This document shows positions 49,960 through 58,570 of a DNA stretch of 64,000 nucleotides, one piece after another. Each line of letters begins with the position of its first letter. Position 1 is the stretch's first letter. Both the position numbers and the translations under genes were made by a program. Below the pieces are notes generated by a model. That model saw only the letters and a list, made by a program, of their open reading frames with translations. It searched no databases and was not told the DNA's origin. This stretch comes from CAXBBB01 sp963841855 (GTDB taxonomy: Bacteria; Bacteroidota; Rhodothermia; Rhodothermales; BA12): positions 248,001 to 312,000 of the forward strand of contig CAWJEJ010000004.1 of assembly GCA_963841855.1 (NCBI GenBank), in the 5' to 3' direction.

Positions 49960-50670
49960 ATGTCCTCGATTCAATCACGATCCCATTTCAATATGACATA
50001 TACAAAAACATTCCGCACCCTCGGTGTCGCCTTTTCTGCGACGCTTTTGGCCGTTCTCTCGCTCGGCTTCGGTACTTCGGATTCGTTCTCAGACTTGGTC
50101 GCCACTGCTTTCTTACCGACAGCAGCCACGGTGAACACAGCTCTCGAGCCGTCTTCGACCACCGACACCGCGCTTCTCGACGAACTCCGCGAGCACCCGA
50201 CGCGCATCCCGCTCGTTGAAGCTCTGGAAATCGACGAGGAAACGCTCTGGCTCGCTCGCTGCATCTACAGCGAAACGAAGCAGCCGGTCGAGCAGGAGCT
50301 CGTCGCGTGGGTCATCCGGAACCGCGTTGAAACAGGATATCGCGGCGAGCGCTCGTTCAAGAGCGTCGTTCTCGATCCTTACCAGTTCAGCGCGTTCATC
50401 CCCGGTAGCCGCACCGCCCGCTTCTACTCGAGCCTCGAAGTGAACACCAAGCGCGCCGGATGGCAGCGAGCCCTCGCCATTGCCCACCACGTCCGCACCA
50501 GCGACGAAGTGCGCCGCCCCTTCTCAAAGGAAACGCGTCACTTCTACTCGGAGCGGTCCATGGTCGGCGCCAAGCACCCTGCTTGGAGCGAAGGACAGGA
50601 GCCCGTAGCGGTCAACCGCCGCGACGAGATCAACCCCGAGCGGTTTCGCTTTTTCGAACGCGTGCGCTGA
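49960..50670 (+). CDS. SleB-like cell wall hydrolase (Hydrolase_2 family)
   Basis: A 236-residue protein (225 if the ATG at 49993 is used). An N-terminal hydrophobic segment (LGVAFSATLLAVLSLGFG) suggests export or a membrane anchor. After a disordered linker, the catalytic domain has the SleB pattern: LWLARCIYSETK with the catalytic Glu, ELVAWVIRNRVETGYRG, FKSVVLDPYQFSAFIPGSRT, HHVRTSDEVRRPF and FYSERSMVGAKHPAW. Such enzymes cleave peptidoglycan glycan strands; in a non-sporulating bacterium the role would be wall remodelling. It is followed by a clear terminator. Confidence 0.85.
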   Translation: MSSIQSRSHFNMTYTKTFRTLGVAFSATLLAVLSLGFGTSDSFSDLVATAFLPTAATVNTALEPSSTTDTALLDELREHPTRIPLVEALEIDEETLWLARCIYSETKQPVEQELVAWVIRNRVETGYRGERSFKSVVLDPYQFSAFIPGSRTARFYSSLEVNTKRAGWQRALAIAHHVRTSDEVRRPFSKETRHFYSERSMVGAKHPAWSEGQEPVAVNRRDEINPERFRFFERVR

Positions 50671-50709
50671 GCTGGCTAGGTTAGCCGCCTCCCGTACCAC
50701 CAAAACCGG

Positions 50710-50745
50710 AACGCCCGGCCCTCCGCGAGGAAGGTCGGGCGTTTT
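50710..50745 (+). terminator. Intrinsic terminator after the SleB-like gene
   Basis: AACGCCCGGCC pairs with GGTCGGGCGTT (one G-U) across 12 nt and is followed by TTTTCGGTT, 40 bp after the stop. It lies in a convergent gap. Confidence 0.75.
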
Positions 50746-50766
50746 CGGTTGGGCGCGAATCTGCCT

Positions 50767-51171
50767 CTATCGTTTGGCGGAGGATATGCTACTCGCATCG
50801 CAATCAGGGGTGAACGACGACACCCGGCGCCCTGACCTCTTCCAGCGTTGTGAGCCGAAGAAATCAGTGACTACGACATCTCCGTCGAGTCTGACCGAGA
50901 AGTCATCCAAGCGGATCTCGTTGTCGCTACGCTGGCCCGTTTCCGAGAAGATAGAATAGCAGTCTCCTTGGTCATCGAAGTTATCGCCGAAGTAGTCGTA
51001 GCTAGTCAGGCGCGACCCTTGGATGCCGATAAACCACACGTCGCCTTCAGATGAGTCAAGCTCGTAGATTCCGTCGAGTGAGGGTTTGTCGTCGTTGGAG
51101 TCACACGCGGCGAGGGTGACCAGGAGAACGGCAGCGAGCAGCAGGCGGAAGAGGGTGAGAGTGCGCGGCAT
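50767..51171 (-). CDS. Small lipoprotein, unknown function
   Basis: A 134-residue lipoprotein with lipobox LAAC (Cys22, inside LLLAAVLLVTLAACDSNDDK). The mature part is beta-rich and acidic (GIYELDSSEGDVWFIGIQGS, DDFSVRLDGDVVVTDFFGSQ) with two cysteines (GDCYSI, PDCDA) and no family I recognise. It lies alone between convergent and divergent neighbours. The ATG at 51171 fits the signal peptide. Confidence 0.65.
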   Translation of the reverse strand: MPRTLTLFRLLLAAVLLVTLAACDSNDDKPSLDGIYELDSSEGDVWFIGIQGSRLTSYDYFGDNFDDQGDCYSIFSETGQRSDNEIRLDDFSVRLDGDVVVTDFFGSQRWKRSGRRVSSFTPDCDASSISSAKR

Positions 51172-51364
51172 GGCAGAAACGTGTTGGAGGTGAGAAGGCA
51201 CGCGTGCATGAGTGCCCACCCCCAAGATCTTTGCCGACCGAGCCTTTGTCCACTACGAGATTGCGTAGTTCTTACTGTTCGGATGGCATGTAAACAAGCT
51301 ATTGAGCTACTGGCAGCACTCGGCTTGGCAGTTACCTTTGGTCTCCCCCTTTACCTCACAGCTC

Positions 51365-52408
51365 ATGTCTCGCTTCGCCTTTTTCCTACTCGTCATCTGC
51401 CTCTCCGCCGTGCTCTATGTGGCGTGCTCGGGCGTCCAGCCGGTCGACGATGAGCCGATGGCGATGAGCGAGCTGGGTGCGCGCTGCCCCGAGGGGCTGT
51501 TCGACGCCTCGGCGTTTCCGCCTGCCACGACCGGCGATCAGGTGCGCATCGCGACGCTCAATACCGAGTTTCTCTTCGACGGATTGGACGGTGACGGACG
51601 GGCCTCGTTCGACTGGAAAGACGATCCAGCTCTGGCTACGCAGCACATGGAGTGCATCGCCGACGTGATCGCTGGTCTGGACGCCGACGTGGTGATGATG
51701 CAAGAGGTCGAGAGCGATGAGGTGGCCTATCGGATGGTCGAGGAGTTCTTGCGCGGGATGGACTACCGCGTCTACTTCGTACAGGGCAAAGACAGCTTCA
51801 CGGGCCAAGACATCGCGATGATCGCGCGCGTGCCGGTCAGCAACATCGGCCGGACAGACGACCGCGCTCCGGTCGGCGACACCGACGAGACCTACGGCGT
51901 CAGCAAGAACTTGTGGGTCCGCGCCACCATCGACGGCGTCGAGACGACGCTGATCGGCCTGCACTTTCTGTCGCGCCCCGACGATGAGAGCCGCAAGGAC
52001 AGTCGACAAGCTCAGGCCGAAACGATCCGCCGACTGGTCGAGTCCGAAATCGCAGACGGACAGGCCGTCGTCGTGCTGGGCGACTTCAATGACTTCGACC
52101 CCATCGGCGACCGCGACGGCAGCGAACCCATCACCGACGTGCTCACGCGCATCAAGAGCGCCGGACCAGGATCGGCCGACGACCTGATCAACGCAATGAG
52201 CCGGGTCCCTCAGGCCCAGCGCTACTCGGCCTTTTACGACCGCAACGGCAACGACGAGATCGAGCCCGACAAGCGCGAGTTTTCGGCCATCGACCACGTG
52301 CTACTCAGCCCCCAACTGGCGAGCAAGATCGTCCGCGTCGACTTCGTGCACGGCTACGATCCGCGCAAAGTGAGCGACCACTTCCCCATCGTCGTCACGC
52401 TCGACTAA
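51365..52408 (+). CDS. Endonuclease/exonuclease/phosphatase-family lipoprotein
   Basis: A 347-residue predicted lipoprotein (VICLSAVLYVAC lipobox region, Cys near 21) with an EEP/DNase I-like domain. Motifs in order: IATLNTEFLFDGLDGDGR with the Asn, VVMMQEVESDEVAYRM with the catalytic Glu, GLHFLSRPDDE with the His, VVLGDFNDFDPIGDRDGSE, IDHVLLSPQL and SDHFPIVVTLD with the final Asp-His pair. The fold hydrolyses phosphodiesters; the substrate in an envelope protein may be phospholipid, nucleotide or nucleic acid. The start is the ATG at 51365 with the signal peptide directly after it. Confidence 0.85.
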   Translation: MSRFAFFLLVICLSAVLYVACSGVQPVDDEPMAMSELGARCPEGLFDASAFPPATTGDQVRIATLNTEFLFDGLDGDGRASFDWKDDPALATQHMECIADVIAGLDADVVMMQEVESDEVAYRMVEEFLRGMDYRVYFVQGKDSFTGQDIAMIARVPVSNIGRTDDRAPVGDTDETYGVSKNLWVRATIDGVETTLIGLHFLSRPDDESRKDSRQAQAETIRRLVESEIADGQAVVVLGDFNDFDPIGDRDGSEPITDVLTRIKSAGPGSADDLINAMSRVPQAQRYSAFYDRNGNDEIEPDKREFSAIDHVLLSPQLASKIVRVDFVHGYDPRKVSDHFPIVVTLD

Positions 52409-52515
52409 TCGGGAATGCTCACGAAGTACCGCGCCGTTACGCTTGCCGACGAACGCCGACGAGCTACGTCCGGTTGGAGTTTAGACACCTCTCAGAACTC
52501 AAACCGGACTCTTCC

Positions 52516-53208
52516 ATGGCAGACACTACTTGGCGCGATGCGCTCTCCAGCGGCGACAAAGACGGCTTCCGTGCCGCTATCGAACCGCACACCGACACGC
52601 TCCTGGCTGCCGCTCGCCGCGACCTATCGTATTACAAAGCCAAAGGCAAAATCGGCGATCAGGATTTGGTACCTGAAGACGTCGTCGGCGAGGCCATTGT
52701 GCAGGCGTGGGATCGCCGCGACAAACTGCCCGAGCAGATGAGCCTGCGCGGCTGGATGCTCGCCGTCACCCACCGCGCCGGGCGTGGATTGGTCGCGCGG
52801 CAGCACACGCTGGACACCGAAAAGGTGATCTCGCTTGACGCCCCGGTCCCCACCGAAGGCGACGCGTCGGACAGCGCGCAGCAGTGGTTCTACGAGTGGT
52901 ACCAGCCCGACAGCGTCGTGACGTGGGAGGAGATCACGCCCGGCTCGGTCCCGATCGATTTGTCTGAGCCGGTCGACGGCCGCCTTCTCGACCTGATAGA
53001 CGACGAAGATGCGAGAGGCGCGCTGCTGCTGCATCAGGAGTTCGATATGGATCCGAGCGAAGTGGCCTATGCCATGGGTACGTCCCTCAACGAGCTAGCC
53101 GAGCGCGTCCAGGGCGCCCGTGTCTCGCTCACTAACCGAATGAACAGCGAGGGCGTCGATCTCGAAGGTACCGCTCTGCCCTATGGCGCGCCGGATCAGG
53201 CGGGGTGA
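52516..53208 (+). CDS. Sigma-70-family-like factor (ECF type)
   Basis: A 230-residue soluble protein resembling an ECF sigma factor. The region 2 pattern is VPEDVVGEAIVQAWDRRDKL and EQMSLRGWMLAVTHRAGRGL. The C-terminal part (EDARGALLLHQEFDMDPSEV, AYAMGTSLNELAERVQGARV) looks like region 4 with a helix-turn-helix. Between them lies an acidic linker of about 70 residues, longer than in typical ECF factors. It is preceded by a lipoprotein gene and followed by a hairpin that overlaps the next start. No anti-sigma gene is adjacent. The assignment is by pattern and moderately sure. Confidence 0.65.
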   Translation: MADTTWRDALSSGDKDGFRAAIEPHTDTLLAAARRDLSYYKAKGKIGDQDLVPEDVVGEAIVQAWDRRDKLPEQMSLRGWMLAVTHRAGRGLVARQHTLDTEKVISLDAPVPTEGDASDSAQQWFYEWYQPDSVVTWEEITPGSVPIDLSEPVDGRLLDLIDDEDARGALLLHQEFDMDPSEVAYAMGTSLNELAERVQGARVSLTNRMNSEGVDLEGTALPYGAPDQAG

Positions 53209-53299
53209 GCACTTTCCCTCGCTTGCCGCCATACTTGATCAGGATGCCCTCTCGCTGAATAGAAGCAGGTATGAGGAGCAGGGATTTCGCGCGTTGACC

Positions 53300-53340
53300 A
53301 ACGCATGACGCAAGGGCATAACGATCTTGCGTCATGCGTT
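53300..53340 (+). promoter_or_regulatory. 15-bp perfect hairpin that buries the DUF4105 start codon
   Basis: AACGCATGACGCAAG (53300-53314), an 11-nt loop, and its exact reverse complement (53326-53340). The ATG of the downstream gene (53334-53336) lies in the 3' arm, and TTCTCTTC follows. It could be the terminator of the sigma-like gene and at the same time sequester the translation start of the next. Confidence 0.6.
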
Positions 53341-54533
53341 TTCTCTTCTGCGTCGCCCTCTTTGCGTTTGCCTTCCCCTTGCAAGCACAGCAGCCGCTCG
53401 CTGAGCCCGGCCGCTTGCTCTCCGACGATGCGCGCGTTGCCCTCGTGACCGTCACGTCCGGCACGGCGATCTACAACCGATGGGGCCATACCGCGCTCCG
53501 CATCACCGATTCCGAGCGTGGGCTCGACGTGCTGTTCAACTACGGCACGTTCGAGTTCACCAACACGTTTGTCTTTTCGTTCGCTTATGGAGCGCTCGAC
53601 TACACTCTGTCGGTGGCCCCACCCACTGCGTCCTACGATTTTTACGCAACCGAAGGGCGAGGAGTCATAGAGCAAACGCTTAATCTGTCGCCTGACGAGA
53701 CTGCCCGTTTGTGGGCGCTGCTCGTCGACAATGCGCGCGACGAAAACCGGACGTATCGGTACCATTTTCTCTACGATAACTGCTCGACCCGTCCGCGCGA
53801 CATCGTAGAGAAGGCTGTCGGCGAGCGCTTCGCATATCCGGAGCCCCCCGTTGGCACTACGTTTCGCGATCTTCTGCGTCCGTATGACGCGCCCGCACCG
53901 GCCTTGCGTCTGGGCCTCAACCTGCTCTTGGGCCTCAACCTCGACGAGCATGTGACAGCTCGGACGGCGGCTTTTCTACCTGCCACGCTGATGGATCAGA
54001 TGGACGAAGCGGCGCGCGCAAGCGGCGGCCTGCTCGTTACACGCACCGACACGATCGTCCGCGTGCCTCCGATCGCTCCTCGGGCGTTCGACTGGCCTGC
54101 CGCTTTGGGTTGGCTTCTGCTCCTGATCGGACTGGCTGCGCTCGCGTGGAGATGGAGAGCCCCCTATCGCGTTTCCCGCTGGGACGGTCTGCTGTTCGCG
54201 GTGGCAGGATTGGCCGGAGCGGTACTTCTGGGAATGTGGGCGCTGACCCTGCACGACGTGACCGAGCGCAACCTAAACCTACTCTGGCTCTGGCCGACGC
54301 ATCTCGCCGCCGCGTGGTGGGCAGCGAAGCGCGCTCAGCCCACGTGGATGCGGTTCTACTGGATCTCGGCCGCCGCCGTCGCGGGGGGAACGGCTCTGCT
54401 TTGGTTTGGCCTGCCTCAAGTGCTGCCAGCGGCCGGACTTCCCCTCGCTTTGCTCCTCGCCGTTCGATCGGTGCACCAGAGTCGCAAGCCTGCACCCGTG
54501 CCGGGCGAGACGCGCGCTACCGCCGCCCCGTAG
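53334..54533 (+). CDS. DUF4105 (Lnb N-terminal periplasmic) membrane protein
   Basis: The product has 399 residues. A signal peptide (1-18) is followed by the DUF4105 domain: YNRWGHTALRITDSERGLDV, FNYGTFEFTNTFVFSFAYGA, TYRYHFLYDNCSTRPRDIVE. These carry the conserved His, Cys and Asn of an NlpC/P60-like thiol fold. The C-terminal half has five membrane helices (FDWPAALGWLLLLIGLAALA onward). Its exact reaction is unknown; the family is linked to envelope lipid or peptidoglycan processing. No alternative start exists, so the ATG in the hairpin is probably genuine. The end overlaps the convergent methyltransferase gene by 17 bp. Confidence 0.85.
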   Translation: MRFLFCVALFAFAFPLQAQQPLAEPGRLLSDDARVALVTVTSGTAIYNRWGHTALRITDSERGLDVLFNYGTFEFTNTFVFSFAYGALDYTLSVAPPTASYDFYATEGRGVIEQTLNLSPDETARLWALLVDNARDENRTYRYHFLYDNCSTRPRDIVEKAVGERFAYPEPPVGTTFRDLLRPYDAPAPALRLGLNLLLGLNLDEHVTARTAAFLPATLMDQMDEAARASGGLLVTRTDTIVRVPPIAPRAFDWPAALGWLLLLIGLAALAWRWRAPYRVSRWDGLLFAVAGLAGAVLLGMWALTLHDVTERNLNLLWLWPTHLAAAWWAAKRAQPTWMRFYWISAAAVAGGTALLWFGLPQVLPAAGLPLALLLAVRSVHQSRKPAPVPGETRATAAP

Positions 54534-55332
54534 CGTCGAGAAACGCATCGAGTCCGACCGTATCAAGCGCGCGCTTGGTCAGTTCGAAGGCGTCGCTGCG
54601 TCCCGGCACACGGTACGACCAGCGTTGGCGACGCACGTCGCGAAATCCGGCATCCGAGAGCGCGCGACGCAGGGTCGAGGCGGTGAAGAACGTCCGGTGA
54701 TAGAGCGGATGGTTGCCGCCCTCCCACTTCGATCTGGACAGGACGAACTTGAGGCTGTGCAGGTTAGGCACCTCAACGACACAGATTCCGCCCGGCGTCA
54801 GCAGCGCTCGCACGTGCCGGAGCACCTCGAATGGATCGGCAAAGTGCTCCAGCACGTGCCACAGCGTAACTACGCCGAACGTCTCACCCGACGCCGCTAC
54901 TTCGCGCAGTTCTCGCACCCGCGCATCGACGCCAAACCGGTCACGCGCGTATGCCGTCGCGCGCTGCGACACGTCGATTCCAGTCGCCGCGAAGCCCGCG
55001 TCCAAAGCAGAGCGCACGAACTGACCGCGCCCGCATCCAACGTCGAGCAGTCTACGCTCGGTCGTGAGGCGTTCGATCCGTTCGACGCGCTGCCGATTGA
55101 TGGCGAACAACTCTCGCTGCGTGGCATCTGGCGAGTCGGCGCGATAGGCAGACGCATCGAGATCGGGACCGCCGTAGTACTCCTCGTACAGCTCATCGTC
55201 GAGCGGCGGATTCGCTAAGAAGGTCAGACCACACCGAGCGCATCGAACGACGTCGAACTGATCCTCGCGGAATCGAACTGCCGACTCGTCGGAGCCGCAG
55301 TTAGGACACGGGCGGTTCGTCTGATCGGGCAT
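54517..55332 (-). CDS. Class I SAM-dependent methyltransferase with zinc-ribbon N-terminus
   Basis: A 271-residue protein with a rubredoxin-like zinc knuckle (RPCPNCGS and VRCARCGLTFLANPP) before a Rossmann methyltransferase domain: LLDVGCGRGQFVRSALDAGF (SAM motif I), GVVTLWHVLEHFADPFEVLR (motif IV region) and LLTPGGICVVEVPNL. This layout is common for methyltransferases in surface-polysaccharide and small-molecule pathways; the target here is unknown. The start is the ATG before PDQTNRPC. Downstream, its 3' end overlaps the DUF4105 gene on the other strand. Confidence 0.85.
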   Translation of the reverse strand: MPDQTNRPCPNCGSDESAVRFREDQFDVVRCARCGLTFLANPPLDDELYEEYYGGPDLDASAYRADSPDATQRELFAINRQRVERIERLTTERRLLDVGCGRGQFVRSALDAGFAATGIDVSQRATAYARDRFGVDARVRELREVAASGETFGVVTLWHVLEHFADPFEVLRHVRALLTPGGICVVEVPNLHSLKFVLSRSKWEGGNHPLYHRTFFTASTLRRALSDAGFRDVRRQRWSYRVPGRSDAFELTKRALDTVGLDAFLDATGRR

Positions 55333-55366
55333 ACGAGAAGAGAAGAAGCGGCGCCGCATCCAAACG

Positions 55367-55400
55367 AAAACGCCTCCACGGTCGAAACTGGGGAGGCGTT
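55367..55400 (-). terminator. Intrinsic terminator after the tRNA pair
   Basis: On the minus strand, AACGCCTCC, a 14-nt loop and GGAGGCGTT are followed by TTCGTTTGG, directly after the CCA of tRNA-Glu. Confidence 0.75.
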
Positions 55401-55474
55401 GGTACCGCGTAGGGGAATCGAACCCCTATTACCAGGATGAAAACCTGGCGTCCTAACCGTTAGACGAACGCGGC
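55400..55474 (-). tRNA. tRNA-Glu (anticodon TTC)
   Basis: The minus strand folds into a full cloverleaf. Acceptor GCCGCGT pairs with ACGCGGT; the D-loop reads GTCTAACGGTTAGGAC; the anticodon stem CCAGG/CCTGG holds loop TTTTCAT with anticodon TTC; the T-arm is GGGGTTCGATTCCCC. The CCA end is encoded. It reads GAA/GAG codons and lies 17 bp downstream of tRNA-His on the same transcript. Confidence 0.93.
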
Positions 55475-55491
55475 GTATGTAAGCGGGAAGG

Positions 55492-55566
55492 GGCGACTAG
55501 TGGGGATCGAACCCACGACCTCCTGGACCACAACCAGGCGCTCTAACCTACTGAGCTATAGCCGCC
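55492..55566 (-). tRNA. tRNA-His (anticodon GTG)
   Basis: A complete cloverleaf on the minus strand begins GGCGGCTATAGCTCAG. The extra 5' G (position -1) pairs with C73, the mark of tRNA-His. The anticodon loop TTGTGGT carries GTG, and the T-arm GTGGGTTCGATCCCCAC matches. CCA is not encoded. Confidence 0.94.
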
Positions 55567-55652
55567 ACGTATCCCAACCGGGAAAACCAACATACGGCCC
55601 TCCTCCCCACCCGGCGCAAGAGTCAGCGCGCAAAGCGGATGTGAATCGCGCG

Positions 55653-57953
55653 CTACCTCAGAATTGCCACGCGTCCGTAGCTGGCCCCCTCCCCGTCTGC
55701 TCCCACGGCAACGACGACGTAGACGCCCGACGGCACTGCCTCGCCTCGCAGATCACGGCCGTCCCAAACGTAGCTACCGCCGCGCGAGTCGTCGCGCCAT
55801 ACGATGCGCCCGTCGGCCGTCACGATGCGGATCTGGGCTTCGGCGACGAGCCCTCCAATCGTAACGCCAGCGCCGCTCAGATCAGACGCGCGCGCCGGGT
55901 TGGGATGGACGCGCAGATCGCCCGCTTCGAGCGCAGGTGCTTGGGGAGTGCCGGAGAACGAGACCAGTCCGGCATCAGTCGCCACGAACATGGTGCCCGT
56001 TGCCGGGTCGGCTTCGAGGGCGACGATCCGGTTCGAGGGCAGCGGCGCGTTCTCGACGGTGTAGCGTGCGACTAGAGGAAACTGGCCTGCCGTCTCGCGC
56101 AGCACGAAGATGCCTTCGGACGAGCCCACCCAGATGCCGCCGCCCAGGTCGATTGCGATGGCCGTCGCGTTGACGTTTTCGAGCGGAAACCGGCCGATAT
56201 TGGTATCACCGGGCCAGTTGAACTGAGCCGACGGATCTCTCGCCGTGATGCCGTTGCTCAGCAGGAACGCGACGCCTCGGTCGGTCGCTACCCAGATGCG
56301 GCCCTGGCGGTCCTCGGTGATCGCGCGCGCCGTGTTCGAGGGCAGCCCTTGGGGCGCGTTGCCCTCGGTGAACAGGCGAAAGGCGTCGTCGCTGGGATCG
56401 GTGGGCGTGGAGCCCGTGTCGTAAACAACCACGCCGCGGCCGACCGCCCCGTCGAGTTCGCTTTGGAGGAGCATCCACTTTTGACCGAAACTGTCGACCA
56501 TGAGGTCGATGTAGGCGTCGTAGGTCGAGCGAATACCGTCGCCGGTGGGGTTAGGCAGGCTGTACCACGTGCCATCCGGCTGGCGCGTCTGGAGCGCCCG
56601 GCTCGTGTTTTTGTTCGTCACCCAGAGCGCGCCCGCTTGGTCCACATCGACGCCTTCGACGATCAAGAAGTCGGGACTGCTGGAGACAGCCGTGCGAAGT
56701 GTGGAATTGGCGCGGTCGAACTGCTCGACTTCGCCCTCGGGTGTGCGCAAAAAGACGCCATTGCCCTGCGTCCCCGCCCACACTTCGCCACTCGGTCCGA
56801 CCGCGACTTCGAACACGTCGTCTTGATCTCGGCCAGTCGCGGCGGGATCCGAGATGCGTGTCCACTCGCGCTGAGTGGATAGGCGAAACAGTCCTACATC
56901 GTTTCCGGCTGCCCATAGTGTGCCATCGGGCTCGAACGCAAGGTCGGTGAATACGTCTGTTCCGGGCCCTTGCGGCACTATGGTTTCCTGGACGGTGAAC
57001 GCGTCGGCGCCCACCGTTCCGCGCAGCAGGCCGCTGCCGCGCGCGCCCAGCCAGAGCGCGTCGCCGATCGCCACGACGTCGACCGGGTCGGATGGGACAC
57101 CTGAGCGCACCAGCCGCGTCGCTCCAGCCGCGTCGATCTGGACCAGCCCGAAGCGCTCGACGCCGATCAGTTGCGTGTCGCCCCTGCGTTCGAGCGTCCG
57201 AACGCTTTCGCCCGTCACGTTGGATCTGGACCAGGCGAAAGAGCCTGCCTGCTGCACGTAGAGGTCCGCGCTCGTGCCCGCATAGAGCCGACCGACGAAT
57301 GCTTCGACGGAAAACACCGTGCGGTTGCCAAGGCCAGCTTCGAGCGTCCAGGCCGCCGGGTCTTGCAAGTTGCGTCCATCGAGCGTCGAGCGGACCAATC
57401 CCTCGGCCGTAGCGACGTAGATGCGATCTCCCACGACCGATACGTCGTAGGCAGGTGTCGCCGAAGACAGAGTCGCAAACCGGCTGTACGTCTCGCGGAC
57501 AATTCCTCCAGCCGGGTCGAATACGACGACGCCGAAGTCGGTCGCCAGGTAAAGCCTCTCGCCTGCTGCCACGATGCGGTTGATGCCGCGCTGAGAGAAG
57601 CGTACGGCGCGCGATATGTCGCGAAATCGGGTGACCTCCCCGGTCGACGCGTTGAGCCGGTCGAGCGTGCCCGAGCTATAGCCAATCCAGACAGCGTTGG
57701 TCCCTTCGGGCGTGGCGACCGCTCGCGCGCTGCGTCCGAACAGGCCCTGTATGACCGTAAACGATTCGGTCTCTCCTGTCTGAGGCGAGTAGCGAAAGGC
57801 GCCGCCGCCAGAGACAGACCAGATGTCGCCGCCGCGCGTGTCCATCGCTTCGACGCGAGCCAGCGTGGGGTAGGCTTGCCAGTCGGGGAACGTACTCTGG
57901 GCAGCGAGAGGTGCGGCCAGCAGAAGAGCGCAGGCGATCAGATACCGGATCAT
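55653..57953 (-). CDS. porZ: PorZ-like type IX secretion / two-component-regulator-propeller protein
   Basis: A 766-residue exported protein. After the signal peptide (LLLAAPLAAQ) it begins FPDWQAYPTLARVEAMDTRG and GGGAFRYSPQTGETESFTVI, close to the N-terminus of PorZ, which in type IX systems brings A-LPS to the sortase at the outer membrane. Two seven-bladed-type propellers with repeating IWVATDRGVAFL, IWVGYSSGTLDRL and LWAAGNDVGLFRL follow. The C-terminus from LRVHPNPARASDLSG through IRIVTADGRIVW and SGVYVVVAVGADG is a sorting-type domain. It is downstream of ribH on the same strand. Related two-component-type propeller proteins are the alternative call. Confidence 0.85.
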   Translation of the reverse strand: MIRYLIACALLLAAPLAAQSTFPDWQAYPTLARVEAMDTRGGDIWSVSGGGAFRYSPQTGETESFTVIQGLFGRSARAVATPEGTNAVWIGYSSGTLDRLNASTGEVTRFRDISRAVRFSQRGINRIVAAGERLYLATDFGVVVFDPAGGIVRETYSRFATLSSATPAYDVSVVGDRIYVATAEGLVRSTLDGRNLQDPAAWTLEAGLGNRTVFSVEAFVGRLYAGTSADLYVQQAGSFAWSRSNVTGESVRTLERRGDTQLIGVERFGLVQIDAAGATRLVRSGVPSDPVDVVAIGDALWLGARGSGLLRGTVGADAFTVQETIVPQGPGTDVFTDLAFEPDGTLWAAGNDVGLFRLSTQREWTRISDPAATGRDQDDVFEVAVGPSGEVWAGTQGNGVFLRTPEGEVEQFDRANSTLRTAVSSSPDFLIVEGVDVDQAGALWVTNKNTSRALQTRQPDGTWYSLPNPTGDGIRSTYDAYIDLMVDSFGQKWMLLQSELDGAVGRGVVVYDTGSTPTDPSDDAFRLFTEGNAPQGLPSNTARAITEDRQGRIWVATDRGVAFLLSNGITARDPSAQFNWPGDTNIGRFPLENVNATAIAIDLGGGIWVGSSEGIFVLRETAGQFPLVARYTVENAPLPSNRIVALEADPATGTMFVATDAGLVSFSGTPQAPALEAGDLRVHPNPARASDLSGAGVTIGGLVAEAQIRIVTADGRIVWRDDSRGGSYVWDGRDLRGEAVPSGVYVVVAVGADGEGASYGRVAILR

Positions 57954-58045
57954 CGAACGTAGAGATGAGCCGCGCGGGGCGGCGGATGCGTCGGGAGAAA
58001 CGGTAGCGGTCGGTCTAAGGGCTTTGGCGTTTGGCGTGGAGTAAA

Positions 58046-58513
58046 CTACGCGATCTGCCGCAAGACGTTGGCCGTTTCAACTGCCGCCATGAGCGCTTCG
58101 GCGCCTTTGTTGCCCGCTTTGGTGCCCGCGCGCTCGATCGCCTGCTCGATCGACTCGACGGTCAGAATGCCGAAGACGACCGGCACACCCGTGTCCATGC
58201 TCGCGCTCATCAGCCCGCTCGCCGCCTGCCCGGCGACGTGATCGAAGTGCGGTGTCGCTCCCCGGATGACGGCGCCCAGCGCCACGACGGCGTCGTAGTC
58301 GCCCGTTTCGGCCAGCCGTTTGGCTACGATCGGAATCTCGAACGCACCAGGCACCCAGGCGACGGTTGCCGAGTCGGTGTCGCCGCCGTGGCGCCGGAGC
58401 GCGTCCAGAGCGCCCGCGAGCAGAGGCCGGGTGATGAAGTCGTTGAATCGTCCGGCGACGAACGCGATGCGGAGGTTGCGCGCGTCGAGGTGTCCTTCGA
58501 GAGTCTGAGGCAT
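58046..58513 (-). CDS. ribH: 6,7-dimethyl-8-ribityllumazine synthase
   Basis: The product has 155 residues and is the lumazine synthase of riboflavin synthesis, condensing ribityl-aminouracil with 3,4-dihydroxybutanone phosphate. Signatures are IAFVAGRFNDFITRPLLAGA, VAWVPGAFEIPIVAKRLA, VVALGAVIRGATPHFDHVAG (the catalytic His) and SASMDTGVPVVFGILTVESI, then GNKGAEALMAAVE. It is a single gene between porZ and the FG-GAP lipoprotein, all on the minus strand. No other rib genes are nearby. Confidence 0.96.
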   Translation of the reverse strand: MPQTLEGHLDARNLRIAFVAGRFNDFITRPLLAGALDALRRHGGDTDSATVAWVPGAFEIPIVAKRLAETGDYDAVVALGAVIRGATPHFDHVAGQAASGLMSASMDTGVPVVFGILTVESIEQAIERAGTKAGNKGAEALMAAVETANVLRQIA

Positions 58514-58570
58514 GATCTGGAAATGAGCGTGCGGCCTACTACCATTTCGGCCCCTTCAGGTTTTGCGCTT

